Below, piece after piece: positions 18,829 to 28,339 of a stretch of DNA of 64,000 bases (positions are counted from its first letter, which is position 1; each line of letters starts with the position of its first letter). The notes under the pieces are model-generated. The model was not told the DNA's origin. It searched no databases and was given only the letters and a program-made list of their open reading frames with translations. The DNA comes from Micromonospora sp. CP22 (GTDB lineage Bacteria > Actinomycetota > Actinomycetes > Mycobacteriales > Micromonosporaceae). The translations under genes were made by a program, and so were the position numbers. The stretch spans positions 186,001 through 250,000 of the forward strand of contig NZ_VCJO01000002.1 in the NCBI RefSeq assembly GCF_009712475.1, given 5' to 3'.

Positions 18829-19974
<1,146 letters not shown>

Positions 19975-19975
19975 C

Positions 19976-21160
19976 TCAGGCTCCGATGACCTGCTGGAAC
20001 CTGGTCTCGTAATCGCGTTCCCGCTGCTCATCGAGGGCCATGAAGACCCGGGCCTTGGCGAGCATGGCCTCGTCCGGGAAGATCAGCGGGTTCGCGGCCA
20101 GCTCCGGGTCGATCTTCTCCATCTCCGCCTGCGCCCCTTGGACCGGGCAGATGTAGTTGACGTAGGCGGCGAGCTGGGCGGCGACGGCCGGCTCGTAGTA
20201 GTAGTTGATCAGCGCTTCGGCGTTGGCCTTGTGGCTGGCCCGGTTCGGCACCACCATGTTGTCCGACCAGAGCAGCACACCGGATTCGGGCACCACGAAC
20301 TTGATCCGTTCGTCGTCGAAGCCGAGTTGGATGATGTCGCCGGACCAGCCGATGCACGCGGCGATGTCACCCTTGGCCAGATCCGGCGCGTAGTCGTTGC
20401 CGGTGAAGCGGCGGATCTGCCCGGAGTCCACCGCCCGCTTGAGCTTGCTCAGCGCGTCGTCGAACTGGGCTGCGGTGAAGTCCGCCGGGTCGTGGCCGTT
20501 GGACAACAACAGCAGACCCATGGTGTCGCGCATCTCGCTGAGCGCGGTCACCTTGCCCTTGAGGTCGGGGCGGGTGAGCAGTTCGTCGACGGTACGGATC
20601 TCCCCGGTGACCCGGCCGTTGTAGGCCAGCCCGGCGAGGCCGGACTGCCATGGGATGGCGAGTTGGTTGTCGGCGTCGAAGGAGCGGTCGCGCAGCGACG
20701 GCAGGATGTTGGCCTCGACGTTCGGCAGCTTGGCCGGGTCGAGTCGTTGGATCCAGCCGAGCCGGATCATCCGGGCGGCCATCCAGTCGGACAGCACCAT
20801 GATGTCGCGCCCGGTGCTCTGGCAGCCGGCGAGCTGGTGCTGCACCTTGCCGAAGAACTCGTTGTTGTCGTTGATGTCCTCGGTGTAGGTCACCTGGATG
20901 CCGCTGCGGCTGACGAACCCGTCCAGGCTGGGGCGCTTCGACTCGTCGTCGGGGTCCACGTCCATGTACTGCGGCCAGTTGGAGAACGCCAACGTCTGCT
21001 CCGAGCCGGACAGGTCCTCGCTGACGCAGCCCGCCTCGGTCTGCTGTGCGGCGGGGGTGCCGCAGCCGGCCACCGCGCCGCCAGTCGCGAGCAGCGCGGC
21101 CGACCCGAGAGCGCCGGTGAGCATCCCGCGCCGGGTGAGGGGCCGGAGGGCACTACGCAT
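19976..21160 (-). CDS. potD: Polyamine-type substrate-binding lipoprotein (PotD-like)
   Basis: 394 residues. N-terminus has a twin-arginine (TRRGMLTG) and a lipobox ending AVAGC, so the mature protein is a lipoprotein anchored at Cys33, probably exported by Tat. Family signatures: LAFSNWPQYMDVD, YTEDINDNNEFFGKVQ, GRDIMVLSDWMAARMI, AIPWQSGLAGLAYN and CIGWSGDI. First gene of the operon. Polyamine binding is the family default, but other binders in this group take different small cations, so the ligand is open. Its leader is unusual: it contains G-rich and hairpin structures. Confidence 0.9.
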   Translation of the reverse strand: MRSALRPLTRRGMLTGALGSAALLATGGAVAGCGTPAAQQTEAGCVSEDLSGSEQTLAFSNWPQYMDVDPDDESKRPSLDGFVSRSGIQVTYTEDINDNNEFFGKVQHQLAGCQSTGRDIMVLSDWMAARMIRLGWIQRLDPAKLPNVEANILPSLRDRSFDADNQLAIPWQSGLAGLAYNGRVTGEIRTVDELLTRPDLKGKVTALSEMRDTMGLLLLSNGHDPADFTAAQFDDALSKLKRAVDSGQIRRFTGNDYAPDLAKGDIAACIGWSGDIIQLGFDDERIKFVVPESGVLLWSDNMVVPNRASHKANAEALINYYYEPAVAAQLAAYVNYICPVQGAQAEMEKIDPELAANPLIFPDEAMLAKARVFMALDEQRERDYETRFQQVIGA

Positions 21161-21308
21161 GTGACGACTCCTATCGGTGCTCGTCGGCGGCGGGACCGGC
21201 TGGGCGCACCGGCTAGCGGCTGAAGCTCAGCGACGACGGTCCGATCGCTCCCGCCGTGACGGCCAAGATCGGCCGATGACAAACCGGCAGCAGGATACGA
21301 CAACACCA

Positions 21309-21340
21309 CCCCCACCCACCCCACCCTCACACCCCACCCC
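21309..21340 (-). other. Potential G-quadruplex in the potD leader (minus strand)
   Basis: Plus strand shows six C runs of 3-5 nt separated by single A residues or a 5-nt spacer. Read on the minus strand, the sense strand for potD, these are six G runs with 1-nt and 5-nt loops, a strong G-quadruplex pattern. The element ends about 150 nt upstream of the potD start. Confidence 0.55.
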
Positions 21341-21348
21341 GCGCCGGG

Positions 21349-21405
21349 TGATCAAGAAGTTTTGGTCTCTTTTCGGGCCTCTGGGTGACCAAAACTTCTT
21401 GATCA
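21349..21405. repeat. Intergenic hairpin, TTGATCAAGAAGTTTT-type repeat, copy 1
   Basis: Perfect 19-bp arms (21349-21367 and 21387-21405) separated by 19 nt; left arm TGATCAAGAAGTTTTGGTC. The inner core is shared with the hairpin at 48800-48858. It is AT-rich against GC-rich flanks and sits between the DUF3499 and potD genes, where it could end the DUF3499 transcript. Confidence 0.8.
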
Positions 21406-21431
21406 ACGCAGAAGGAGGGGCCCGGAGGGCC

Positions 21432-21459
21432 GGGGGTGGGGGGTTAGTGGGTGGGGGGG
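21432..21459 (+). other. Potential G-quadruplex at the DUF3499 stop codon
   Basis: Plus-strand G runs of 5, 6, 3 and 7 nt with loops of 1, 5 and 1 nt. The DUF3499 stop codon (tta at 21444-21446, TAA on the minus strand) lies in the 5-nt loop. It faces the C-rich block at 21309-21340 across the hairpin, so the two tracts could also pair with each other. Confidence 0.5.
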
Positions 21460-21821
21460 ATTACGCGGAGGTGGCCGCGGCGGGAGGTGGGGGACGACGC
21501 GGGGGGCGTGGTGGAGGAGTTCTGGTCCTCCTGGGGAGGGCGGGGAGCGGGGCGGGCGGCCTCGCGGACCGCCTCGGCGAGAGCCACCAAGTCGTCGGTG
21601 GTGGGCGGCGGCGGCTCGAACTCGCCCTCGTGCCGCACCACCTCCCAGCCGCGCGGAGCGGTCAGGCTGCGCGCATGCGGCTCACAGAGGTCGTACGTGT
21701 GCGGCTCGGCGAAAGCGGCCAGCGGGCCCACCACCGCTGTCGACTCGTTGTAGACATAGGTCAGCGTGGCGACCGCTTGCCGGGGGCAGCCGTTGCGGGA
21801 GCAGCGCCGTGGAGACCTCAC
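21444..21821 (-). CDS. DUF3499 family protein
   Basis: 125 residues. N-terminal zinc-ribbon-like region: RRCSRNGCPRQAVATLTYVY with two cysteines, then TYDLCEPHARSL with Cys and His, about residues 6-50. This resembles DUF3499, a small actinobacterial family of unknown function that sits next to the metallopeptidase-like gene in many genomes (compare Rv3258c/Rv3259). The C-terminal half is Pro/Ser-rich and probably disordered. GTG start; divergent from the metallopeptidase-like gene, 152 nt away. Confidence 0.85.
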   Translation of the reverse strand: MRSPRRCSRNGCPRQAVATLTYVYNESTAVVGPLAAFAEPHTYDLCEPHARSLTAPRGWEVVRHEGEFEPPPPTTDDLVALAEAVREAARPAPRPPQEDQNSSTTPPASSPTSRRGHLRVIPPTH

Positions 21822-21960
21822 CGGCGCAGGGTATCTCCATTACCGGCTTCGGCGCATCGGTTCGCGTTACGACACGCCCGACTTGGTGATCACATTTCTC
21901 GTGCGGTGGCGCAACGCGCCACACAGCCGGCGCTGACGCGGACCGGAGCCAGCCGGGGGC

Positions 21961-21966
21961 TACGCT
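21961..21966 (+). promoter_or_regulatory. -10 box for the metallopeptidase-like gene (leaderless pattern)
   Basis: TACGCT fits TAnnnT and ends 7 nt before the ATG at 21974. There is no ribosome site, so the transcript probably starts at or next to the A of the start codon. Confidence 0.45.
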
Positions 21967-21973
21967 TTGGCTC

Positions 21974-22423
21974 ATGACGAGCCCGGAGAACCGCCGCCCC
22001 GGCATCGGCCGGCGGGCGCACCGCGACCGGCATGGACGCGGTCTGCGTGGGCGGTTGGTGCCGGCCACCGTGCCGCTGGCCCGGACCAAGGCGGAGATCT
22101 TCGACGATCTGGTGCTGGACACCGTCGAGACGCTGGAACGGCGGTTCGCCAAGGAACTCGCCGGGGTGGAGTTCGCCGTCGAGGACGTCCCGCCCGACCT
22201 GAACGTCTACGACTCCGATGTGCTGGAGGACGGCGAGGTGCCGTTGGCCCGGTTGTTGCCCGGTCGCCCCGGCCGTCAGGAGATGCCGCCACGGATCGTG
22301 CTGTACCGGCGACCATTGGAGTTCCGGGCCATGGACCGGGAGGACCTGGCCGACCTGGTCCACGATGTGATCATCGAACAGGTGGCGAACCTGCTCGGCG
22401 TCGACCCGGACGAGTTGGCCTGA
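21974..22423 (+). CDS. Metallopeptidase family (minizincin-like) protein
   Basis: 149 residues. Basic start (RRAHRDRHGRGLRGR), then a compact domain with FDDLVLDTVETLERRFAKEL and VEFAVEDVPPD, ending LVHDVIIEQVANLLGVDPDELA. This matches the short metallopeptidase/minizincin family. The usual HExxH is degraded here: the helix reads HDVIIEQVANLLG, so the expected HE pair becomes IE and the second His is Asn. The Glu survives. It is therefore probably not an active zinc protease, or uses another ligand set. Start context looks leaderless. Neighbouring gene order (DUF3499, this gene, whiB) matches other actinobacteria. Confidence 0.82.
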   Translation: MTSPENRRPGIGRRAHRDRHGRGLRGRLVPATVPLARTKAEIFDDLVLDTVETLERRFAKELAGVEFAVEDVPPDLNVYDSDVLEDGEVPLARLLPGRPGRQEMPPRIVLYRRPLEFRAMDREDLADLVHDVIIEQVANLLGVDPDELA

Positions 22424-22450
22424 TCGCGGCCACCCCCTGGCCGACACGGG

Positions 22451-22473
22451 TGGGACGGCCCCCAACCGTCCCA
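22451..22473. terminator. Hairpin terminator between convergent genes
   Basis: 8-bp perfect stem TGGGACGG / CCGTCCCA (22451-22458 with 22466-22473) and a 7-nt loop, between the ends of the metallopeptidase-like gene and whiB. Confidence 0.65.
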
Positions 22474-22486
22474 TCCCCACCTCTGG

Positions 22487-22744
22487 TCAGGCCGCCCGGC
22501 GCTTGAGCTTGCGCCGCTCCCGTTCGGAGAGCCCACCCCAGATCCCGAACCGCTCGTCGTGGCCGAGAGCGTATTCGAGGCATTCCGTCTTGACCTCGCA
22601 CCGCGAGCAGATGCGCTTCGCCTCGCGGGTCGAGCCGCCCTTCTCGGGGAAGAACGCCTCCGGGTCGGTCTGCGAGCACAGGGCCCGCTCCTGCCACTCC
22701 GGCGCGTTTCCGAGCAGGTCGGCCGCCTCAAGCTGGCCGTCCAT
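22487..22744 (-). CDS. whiB: WhiB-family iron-sulfur regulator (WhiB/WhiB2 class)
   Basis: 85 residues. Four cluster cysteines Cys23, Cys46, Cys49 and Cys55 in C-x22-C-x2-C-x5-C spacing; the GIWGG turn (68-72) and basic tail RERRKLKRRAA bind DNA. Binds a 4Fe-4S cluster and acts as a transcription factor, with WhiA in Streptomyces sporulation septation. Orthology to WhiB/WhiB2 is supported by neighbours (DUF3499, metallopeptidase, fbiA/fbiB, manC). ATG 22744 has a strong AAGGAGG 7-8 nt upstream. It is preceded by a good promoter overlapped by a palindrome. Confidence 0.95.
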   Translation of the reverse strand: MDGQLEAADLLGNAPEWQERALCSQTDPEAFFPEKGGSTREAKRICSRCEVKTECLEYALGHDERFGIWGGLSERERRKLKRRAA

Positions 22745-23503
22745 TCAGTTGCCTCCTTGTCGCGCACCGGCATCGTCGCCGCTGCAACCCCCCACGCGAA
22801 AGGCGTGCTTTGTCCGTCCGGTCCCGTTATCGTGCGTTCCGTGCGAACAACCCCATTCAAATTACACGCGTGTAATGCGTGCGCCGTCAAGCCAAACTTG
22901 ATAATGGAGTCGCCCTCCCGACATGTGTCCCGGACGGCCGTTCGCACCACCCGGTCCCGCCCTGCCCTATCGATTCAGACCCCGGCCGAGTAACGCCCTC
23001 CCCGGCGAGTTGCCCGAGTTTTCTCCCGTGGCGCGCCGGGCACCACAGCTGCGCTCGGGCTTCGCGCCGACACCGGGGAAGCCACCCACCACGACCGGTT
23101 GATCTTGGTTCGCAAGGTTATCCCGACTCGGCCAACCCTGCCCGCCGAGCAGGCGAACGACGACCGCCTTCCGCCCACAATGTGGACGGACCACGGCGAC
23201 CGAAGACCCGAACCGGTCACGTATTCACGCTGGCCAGACCGGTCGACACAGCGAGAACGGGGACCGTCATGCCACCGCCGACAATCCATCCTGGAGGCGT
23301 CGTACCGTCTCACCAAACGGTATCCGCCGCCCTGGACGGATAAGCAGCACTGTGGAAGACACGCCGGGAGGAGCGCCGCACTGGATTCGGTTCCGTTACC
23401 GCTGTTCGGTGACTCAACCCAGCGGTGTGAGAACTATTCGTTAAGTGACGCGGCCGGTCGTCGTCTGAGGCCGGCGCTGCATGGCATGGCCTTCTCGAAC
23501 ACG
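22745..23503. other. Long intergenic region between whiB and fbiC
   Basis: 759 nt without a convincing gene; frames on both strands here lack family resemblance and ribosome sites. The whiB-proximal 180 nt hold the leader and promoter. The remaining 570 nt or so are lower in GC than coding DNA nearby and show only short inverted repeats, such as ACCGT/ACGGT near 23310-23330. A small RNA or another regulator-binding area is possible but not shown. Confidence 0.5.
22861..22890 (-). promoter_or_regulatory. whiB promoter with palindrome over the -10 box
   Basis: Minus strand: -35 TTGACG (22890-22885), 18-nt spacer, -10 TGTAAT (22866-22861), each 5 of 6 to consensus. The predicted start is about 110 nt upstream of whiB. 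A perfect 16-bp palindrome ATTACACGCGTGTAAT (22861-22876) covers the -10 and half the spacer. Its half-sites fit the published BldD pattern (TnACnC/GnGTnA), with a 2-nt rather than 1-nt centre. A GACAC on the minus strand at 22929-22925 resembles a WhiA core. Confidence 0.7.
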
Positions 23504-26083
23504 CTAAGCAGCGATTTGCCCGTACGCGGTCGTACGCCTCCGCGCCGGTCGGCCCGCCGCCGCGGCGATCGCCCGCAACTGCTCCTCGGTACGCGCCGAG
23601 CCGTTGCCGGAGCCGGCCATCCGCGAAATCGTCTCCTCCATCAACGTGCCACCCAGATCGTTGCAGCCACTGCGCAACAACTCCGCGGTCCCGGCGTCAC
23701 CCAGCTTCACCCAGGAGCACTGGATATTGTCGATCCGACCGTGCAGCAGCACCCGCGCCATCGCGTGCACCACCCGGTTCTCCCGCCACGTCGGCCCGGG
23801 TCGCGCGATGCCGGCGAGGTAGATCGGGGCGTTGGTGTGCACGAACGGCAGCGCCACGAACTCGGTGAACCCGCCGGTACGGTCCTGCACCCCGGCCAGC
23901 ACCCGGAAATGCGCCAACCAGTGCGCGGGGTGATCGACGTGGCCGTACATCATCGTCGAGCTGGACCGGATGCCCAGCTCGTGGGCCGTGCTGACCACCT
24001 CGACCCAGGCGGCGGTCGGCAACTTGCCCTTGGTGAGCACCCAGCGCACCTCGTCGTCGAGGATCTCCGCCGCGGTGCCGGGAATGGTGTCCAGGCCCGC
24101 CTCGCGCAGCCCCGTCAGCCACTCCCGCACCGACACGCCGGCCTTGGCGGCGGCGGTGACGATCTCCATCGGCGAGAAGGCGTGCACGTGCATCTCGGGC
24201 ACCCGGGCCTTGATCGCCCGGACCAGGTCGGCATAGATCGTCACCGGCAGCTGCGGGTCGATGCCGCCCTGGAGACAGACCTCTCCCGCACCGGCCTCCC
24301 ATGCCTCCTGCGCCCGGTCGGCCACCTGCGCCACCGACAGCCGGTACGCGTCGGCGTCCCGTTCCCGCTGCGCGAAGGCGCAGAAACGGCAGCCCACGTA
24401 ACAGACGTTGGAGAAGTTGATGTTGCGATTGACCACATAGGTCACGTCGTCACCGACAGCCGAGCGGCGCAGCTCGTCGGCGATGCGGCACAGCTCGTCC
24501 AGGGCCGGTCCGTCCGCGCCGAACAGCGCCAGCGCGGCATCGGTGTGTCGGGGCTCCAGCAGCGCCGCCGGGTCCTCGGCGGCCAACCGCAGCCCGGCCC
24601 GCACGTCAGCGTCGCCAAAGCCGGCGGTGGCCTGCCGGCCGACCCGGGCCCCACCCGCCGCCTCCGCCGCCGGGGCACCCTCGGCGACCACCCGGGCCGG
24701 TGGCACAGCCGCCTTCGCGGCGACCTCCGCCCAGTCGCCGTAGACGTGGTCGAAGTCGCCCCGCCGGTCCTCCGTACGGCCCGTGGTGTCGATGGTGGCG
24801 TGCAGGTCGGTACGCCCGCCGAAGGTCTCGTCGGGCTCCTGCCACGCCCGGCCCACCGGACGGGCCGCCTCGACCGCCAACCCGGTCGCCGGATCGGCCA
24901 GCGCGGTCACGTGCGGTAGTAGTCGTGCGTCCAGCCACGGCGAACCGGCCCGGACATACTCCGGGTAGACGGTCAGCCGCTCCCGGAGCGTGAACCCGGC
25001 CGCTGCCGTGCGGGCCGCCAGCTCGTCGAGCTGGGGCCAGGGACGTTCCGGGTTGACGTGGTCCGGGGTCACCGGTGAGACGCCGCCCCAGTCGTCGATC
25101 CCGGCCCGCAGCAGCAGGTCGTACTCACCGGCGATCAGGTTCGGTGGTGCCTGGATGCGCGCCTTGGGGCCCAGCAGGATCCGGGCCACCGCCACGGTGG
25201 CCGCGAGGTCGTGCAGTTCCGCGTCGGGCATGCCGCGCATCGCCGTGTCCGGCTTGGCCCGGAAGTTCTGCACGATCACCTCCTGGAGGTGGCCGTACTC
25301 GCGCTGCGTACGCCGGATGGCGAAGATCGCGTCGACCCGTTCGGCGAGGGTCTCGCCGATACCGATCAGGATGCCCGTGGTGAACGGGACACCTACCCGG
25401 CCCGCGTCGTCGAGCACCCGCAACCGCACCGCCGGTTCCTTGTCCGGGGAGCCGTAGTGCGGGCCGCCCGGCTCGGACCACAGCCTGGTGGCCGTGGTCT
25501 CCAACATCATCCCCATGCTCGGCGCCACCGGCTTGAGCCGTTGCAGTTCCGCCCAGGAGAGCACGCCGGGGTTCAGGTGCGGCAGCAGGCCGGTCTCCTC
25601 CAGCACCGCCACGGCGCAGGCCCGCAGGTAATCCAGGGTCGACCCGTAGCCGCGTTCGTCCAGCCACTGCCGGGCCGCCGGCCAGCGCTCCTCGGGCCGG
25701 TCACCGAGGGTGAACAGGGCCTCCTTGCAGCCCTGTGCCGCACCGGCGCGGGCGATCGCCAGCACCTCGTCGCGGTCGAGGAAGGCGGCCGGCAGCCGGT
25801 GCGGCACCGTGGCGAACGTGCAGTAGTGGCAGCGGTCCCGGCAGAGCCGGGTCAGCGGAATGAAGACCTTCTTCGAGTACGTGACCACGCCGGGACGGCC
25901 GGCGTCGCGCAGACCCGCGTCGCGGATCGCCCCGGCGATGTCGAGCAGTTCCGCAAGGGCCTCGCCCCGGGCGCTCAGCAGGGTCGACGCCTCGTCGACG
26001 TCGAGCGCCCGCCCGGTGGCGGCGCGACGCAGGGCGCGCCGTACGCCTCCGTCACCCGAACCGCGCTCGCTCTGATCAACCAT
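23504..26083 (-). CDS. fbiC: FO synthase, CofG-CofH fusion
   Basis: 859 residues. Two radical-SAM domains make 7,8-didemethyl-8-hydroxy-5-deazariboflavin (Fo) from tyrosine and the flavin precursor diaminouracil. First cluster motif [10 protein letters not shown] (Cys81, Cys85, Cys88; CofG half); second [10 protein letters not shown] (Cys561, Cys565, Cys568; CofH half). An Ala/Gly-rich linker (about 455-490) joins them. Length matches actinobacterial FbiC. ATG 26083 lacks a ribosome site but has TAGGCT 6 nt upstream, suggesting a leaderless mRNA. Unusually for actinobacteria known to me, it lies right beside whiB and only 1.3 kb from fbiA. Confidence 0.96.
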   Translation of the reverse strand: MVDQSERGSGDGGVRRALRRAATGRALDVDEASTLLSARGEALAELLDIAGAIRDAGLRDAGRPGVVTYSKKVFIPLTRLCRDRCHYCTFATVPHRLPAAFLDRDEVLAIARAGAAQGCKEALFTLGDRPEERWPAARQWLDERGYGSTLDYLRACAVAVLEETGLLPHLNPGVLSWAELQRLKPVAPSMGMMLETTATRLWSEPGGPHYGSPDKEPAVRLRVLDDAGRVGVPFTTGILIGIGETLAERVDAIFAIRRTQREYGHLQEVIVQNFRAKPDTAMRGMPDAELHDLAATVAVARILLGPKARIQAPPNLIAGEYDLLLRAGIDDWGGVSPVTPDHVNPERPWPQLDELAARTAAAGFTLRERLTVYPEYVRAGSPWLDARLLPHVTALADPATGLAVEAARPVGRAWQEPDETFGGRTDLHATIDTTGRTEDRRGDFDHVYGDWAEVAAKAAVPPARVVAEGAPAAEAAGGARVGRQATAGFGDADVRAGLRLAAEDPAALLEPRHTDAALALFGADGPALDELCRIADELRRSAVGDDVTYVVNRNINFSNVCYVGCRFCAFAQRERDADAYRLSVAQVADRAQEAWEAGAGEVCLQGGIDPQLPVTIYADLVRAIKARVPEMHVHAFSPMEIVTAAAKAGVSVREWLTGLREAGLDTIPGTAAEILDDEVRWVLTKGKLPTAAWVEVVSTAHELGIRSSSTMMYGHVDHPAHWLAHFRVLAGVQDRTGGFTEFVALPFVHTNAPIYLAGIARPGPTWRENRVVHAMARVLLHGRIDNIQCSWVKLGDAGTAELLRSGCNDLGGTLMEETISRMAGSGNGSARTEEQLRAIAAAAGRPARRRTTAYGQIAA

Positions 26084-26089
26084 TCGCTC

Positions 26090-26095
26090 AGCCTA
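26090..26095 (-). promoter_or_regulatory. -10 box for fbiC (leaderless pattern)
   Basis: Minus strand TAGGCT ends 6 nt before the fbiC ATG, with no ribosome site between. Spacing fits a leaderless actinobacterial promoter. Confidence 0.45.
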
Positions 26096-26157
26096 TGTGC
26101 TGTGCTGCGGCTCGACGCCTGCCGCGTGGGCAACCGCACGTGCCTGACGACCGCCGC

Positions 26158-27258
26158 TCAGCTCGACTGGTCGCCCGGATCGATCCGCTGGGTGCGGTCG
26201 ACGTCACCGTCCGGGCGGGGACGCGACGGGTCCGCGTCGCCGTCACCCGGTCGCGGGACGGCCTGGGTCGGCTCCACCCCCTGGTGCGGGATCGCCTGCG
26301 TGGGCTCGGCAGCCTGACGCGGGATGCTCTGCGTCGGGTCGGCCGAGGCCGGCTGCCCGAACGGCGGTGCCGCCGGCGAGGACGGTGCCGCCGACTGGGG
26401 TGGCACGGCCGGCTGGCCGTGCGGCGGCCAGGTGTGCGGCGACTCGGGCGGTCCACCGGCCGACGGTGCCTGGCCCGCGCTGGGCCAGCCGGGCTGGCCA
26501 GGCGTCGGGTAGCCGCCAGGCTGACCGGAGACGGGCTGGTTCGGCTGGCCCCCACCCGGCTGACCGGTGCCGGGGTAACCGGCCGGGTAGCCGGGACGGT
26601 CAGCGCCCGGCCAGCTCGTCTGGCCGGGCGGCACCCACCCGCCGCCCTGCTGACCCGGCTGGCCACCGAACTGGCCCGGAGCACCCGGCTGGCCACCGAA
26701 CTGGCCCGGAGCACCCGACTGCGGCCAGCCCGGCTGCGGCGTGCCGTACAGACCGGGCTCGGACTTGGGACGCGGCACGTAGTAGAGCCGCCGCCACACA
26801 CTCCACACCACGTACGCGGCCACCAGGAACAGCGCCACCCAGGCGGCCCGGATCAGCAGGCCGGTCAACGCGTCGAAGAGCTGCGCCTCGGCCAGTCGGC
26901 CGACCAGCCAGATCAGCAGGGTCAGACCGCCGAGCACGGCGCTGACCGCGTACTCGATCAGAGCCACCTGCGCGATCAGTTTCGCCCGCCCGACGGTCGG
27001 GGCCAGATGCGTGGCCAGCAGGACCGCCAGCACCGGCAGGACGACCGCCTCGACGCCGACGAAGGCGAAGAACGAGTTGCCGGCGCGCCCGGTCACCGTG
27101 CTGTAGGCGCCCTGCGGGGTCAGCAGCCGGATCACCCCCACGAAGAGGAGGACGGCGTTCGCGCCGAGTAGCACGAGGGCGACGAGTTCACGCAGCGGGC
27201 CGGTCACCTGTCGGGCCGGCGTCGGGTCGGTGGGCGGGGGCTCGGCGGGGCTGGTCAC
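26158..27258 (-). CDS. Four-pass membrane protein with Gly/Pro/Gln-rich tail
   Basis: 366 residues. About four membrane segments in residues 20-160 ([67 protein letters not shown]). A charged turn leads to a C-terminal 200 residues dominated by Pro, Gly, Gln and Trp (many PGQPG and GWP units), then a Thr-Gln-(Ala/Ser)-(Ile/Val)-Pro repeat series ending in an acidic tail. GTG start with GGGAGAG upstream. Not recognised as a named family; similar architecture is common in actinomycete membrane proteins of unknown role. Divergent from fbiA with a 97-nt gap. Confidence 0.78.
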   Translation of the reverse strand: MTSPAEPPPTDPTPARQVTGPLRELVALVLLGANAVLLFVGVIRLLTPQGAYSTVTGRAGNSFFAFVGVEAVVLPVLAVLLATHLAPTVGRAKLIAQVALIEYAVSAVLGGLTLLIWLVGRLAEAQLFDALTGLLIRAAWVALFLVAAYVVWSVWRRLYYVPRPKSEPGLYGTPQPGWPQSGAPGQFGGQPGAPGQFGGQPGQQGGGWVPPGQTSWPGADRPGYPAGYPGTGQPGGGQPNQPVSGQPGGYPTPGQPGWPSAGQAPSAGGPPESPHTWPPHGQPAVPPQSAAPSSPAAPPFGQPASADPTQSIPRQAAEPTQAIPHQGVEPTQAVPRPGDGDADPSRPRPDGDVDRTQRIDPGDQSS

Positions 27259-27355
27259 GAACTCTCCCTGAGGCGAAAGCGGACGGATGCCGACGTGAGC
27301 CTAGTCTCCCGGGGCACTTGGCTGCCGGAGGCGTCACGTAGGCGAGGATGGACGA

Positions 27356-28339
27356 ATGCGCATCGTGGTTCTGACCGGCGGAATCGGCGGTGCCCGGTTC
27401 CTGCTGGGGGTGCGGGCGTACGCCCGCGAGGTGGGTGCCGAGGTGACCGCGGTGGTCAACGTCGGCGATGACCTACGGCTGCACGGGCTCCGGATCTGCC
27501 CGGACCTGGACAGCGTGCTGTACACCCTCGGCGGCGGCGCCGACCCGGAACGAGGCTGGGGGCGCGTCGACGAGAGCTGGACGGTCAAGGAGGAGCTGGC
27601 CGCGTACGGTGCCGAGCCGAGCTGGTTCGGGTTGGGCGACCGCGACATCGCCACCCACCTGGTACGCACCACCATGCTCGACGCCGGATATCCGCTGCAC
27701 CAGGTCACCGAGGCGCTGGCGACCCGCTGGCAGCCCGGCGTACGCCTGCTGCCGGCGACCGACGACCGCCTGGAGACGCACGCGGTCGTCAGTGGCGCGC
27801 CGGGCGCGACCAGCGCCACCGGCGGGCCTTCCGACGGTGGCCAGCGGGCGATCCACTTCCAGGAGTGGTGGGTGCGGTACCGGGCGGAGATCCCGACCCA
27901 CCGGTTCGTCTTCGTCGGCGCGGAGACGGCGAAGCCGGCACCTGGCGTGACGGAGGCGATCGCCGGGGCCGACGTGGTGCTCGTGGCACCGAGCAACCCG
28001 GTGGTCAGCATCGCGCCGATCCTGGCCGTGCCGGGCCTGCGCGAGGCGGTGACGGACGGTCCGGCCCCGGTGGTCGGCGTCTCACCGATCATCGGCGGTG
28101 CGCCGGTGCGTGGCATGGCCGACCGCTGCCTGGCGGTCGTCGGTGTCGACTGCACCGCCGCCGGAGTCGGCGGGCTGTACGGGAGCCGAGCCACAGGTGG
28201 TCTGCTCGACGGCTGGTTGGTGGCCGAGGAGGACGCGGGAACACTGGTGCCGGACGTGACGGTCCGTGCGGTGCCGTTGCGGATGACCGACGAGGCGGCG
28301 ACGGCGGCGATGGTCCGCGCCGCGGTGGAGTTGACGTGA
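27356..28339 (+). CDS. fbiA: 2-phospho-L-lactate transferase (CofD/FbiA)
   Basis: 327 residues. Joins the phosphoenolpyruvate- or lactate-derived phosphoryl unit to Fo to give (dehydro-)F420-0. Signatures: N-terminal VVLTGGIGGARFLLGV (4-19), VNVGDDLRLHGLRICPDLDSVLY (34-56), VDESWTVKEEL and the APSNPVVSI loop; these match CofD/FbiA throughout. ATG start with GAGGA about 8 nt upstream. Translationally coupled to fbiB by a GTGA overlap. Confidence 0.96.
   Translation: MRIVVLTGGIGGARFLLGVRAYAREVGAEVTAVVNVGDDLRLHGLRICPDLDSVLYTLGGGADPERGWGRVDESWTVKEELAAYGAEPSWFGLGDRDIATHLVRTTMLDAGYPLHQVTEALATRWQPGVRLLPATDDRLETHAVVSGAPGATSATGGPSDGGQRAIHFQEWWVRYRAEIPTHRFVFVGAETAKPAPGVTEAIAGADVVLVAPSNPVVSIAPILAVPGLREAVTDGPAPVVGVSPIIGGAPVRGMADRCLAVVGVDCTAAGVGGLYGSRATGGLLDGWLVAEEDAGTLVPDVTVRAVPLRMTDEAATAAMVRAAVELT

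Noticed and set aside
22975..23316. A 113-residue frame in the whiB-fbiC gap
   Set aside because: Composition is random-looking and Arg/Ser-rich, there is no ribosome site and no recognisable domain.
23099..24919. A 606-codon open frame opposite fbiC, and many other long frames opposite or alongside real genes
   Set aside because: They follow from high GC at third codon positions. They show no family motifs, have low-complexity Arg/Gly/Pro/His content and no ribosome sites.
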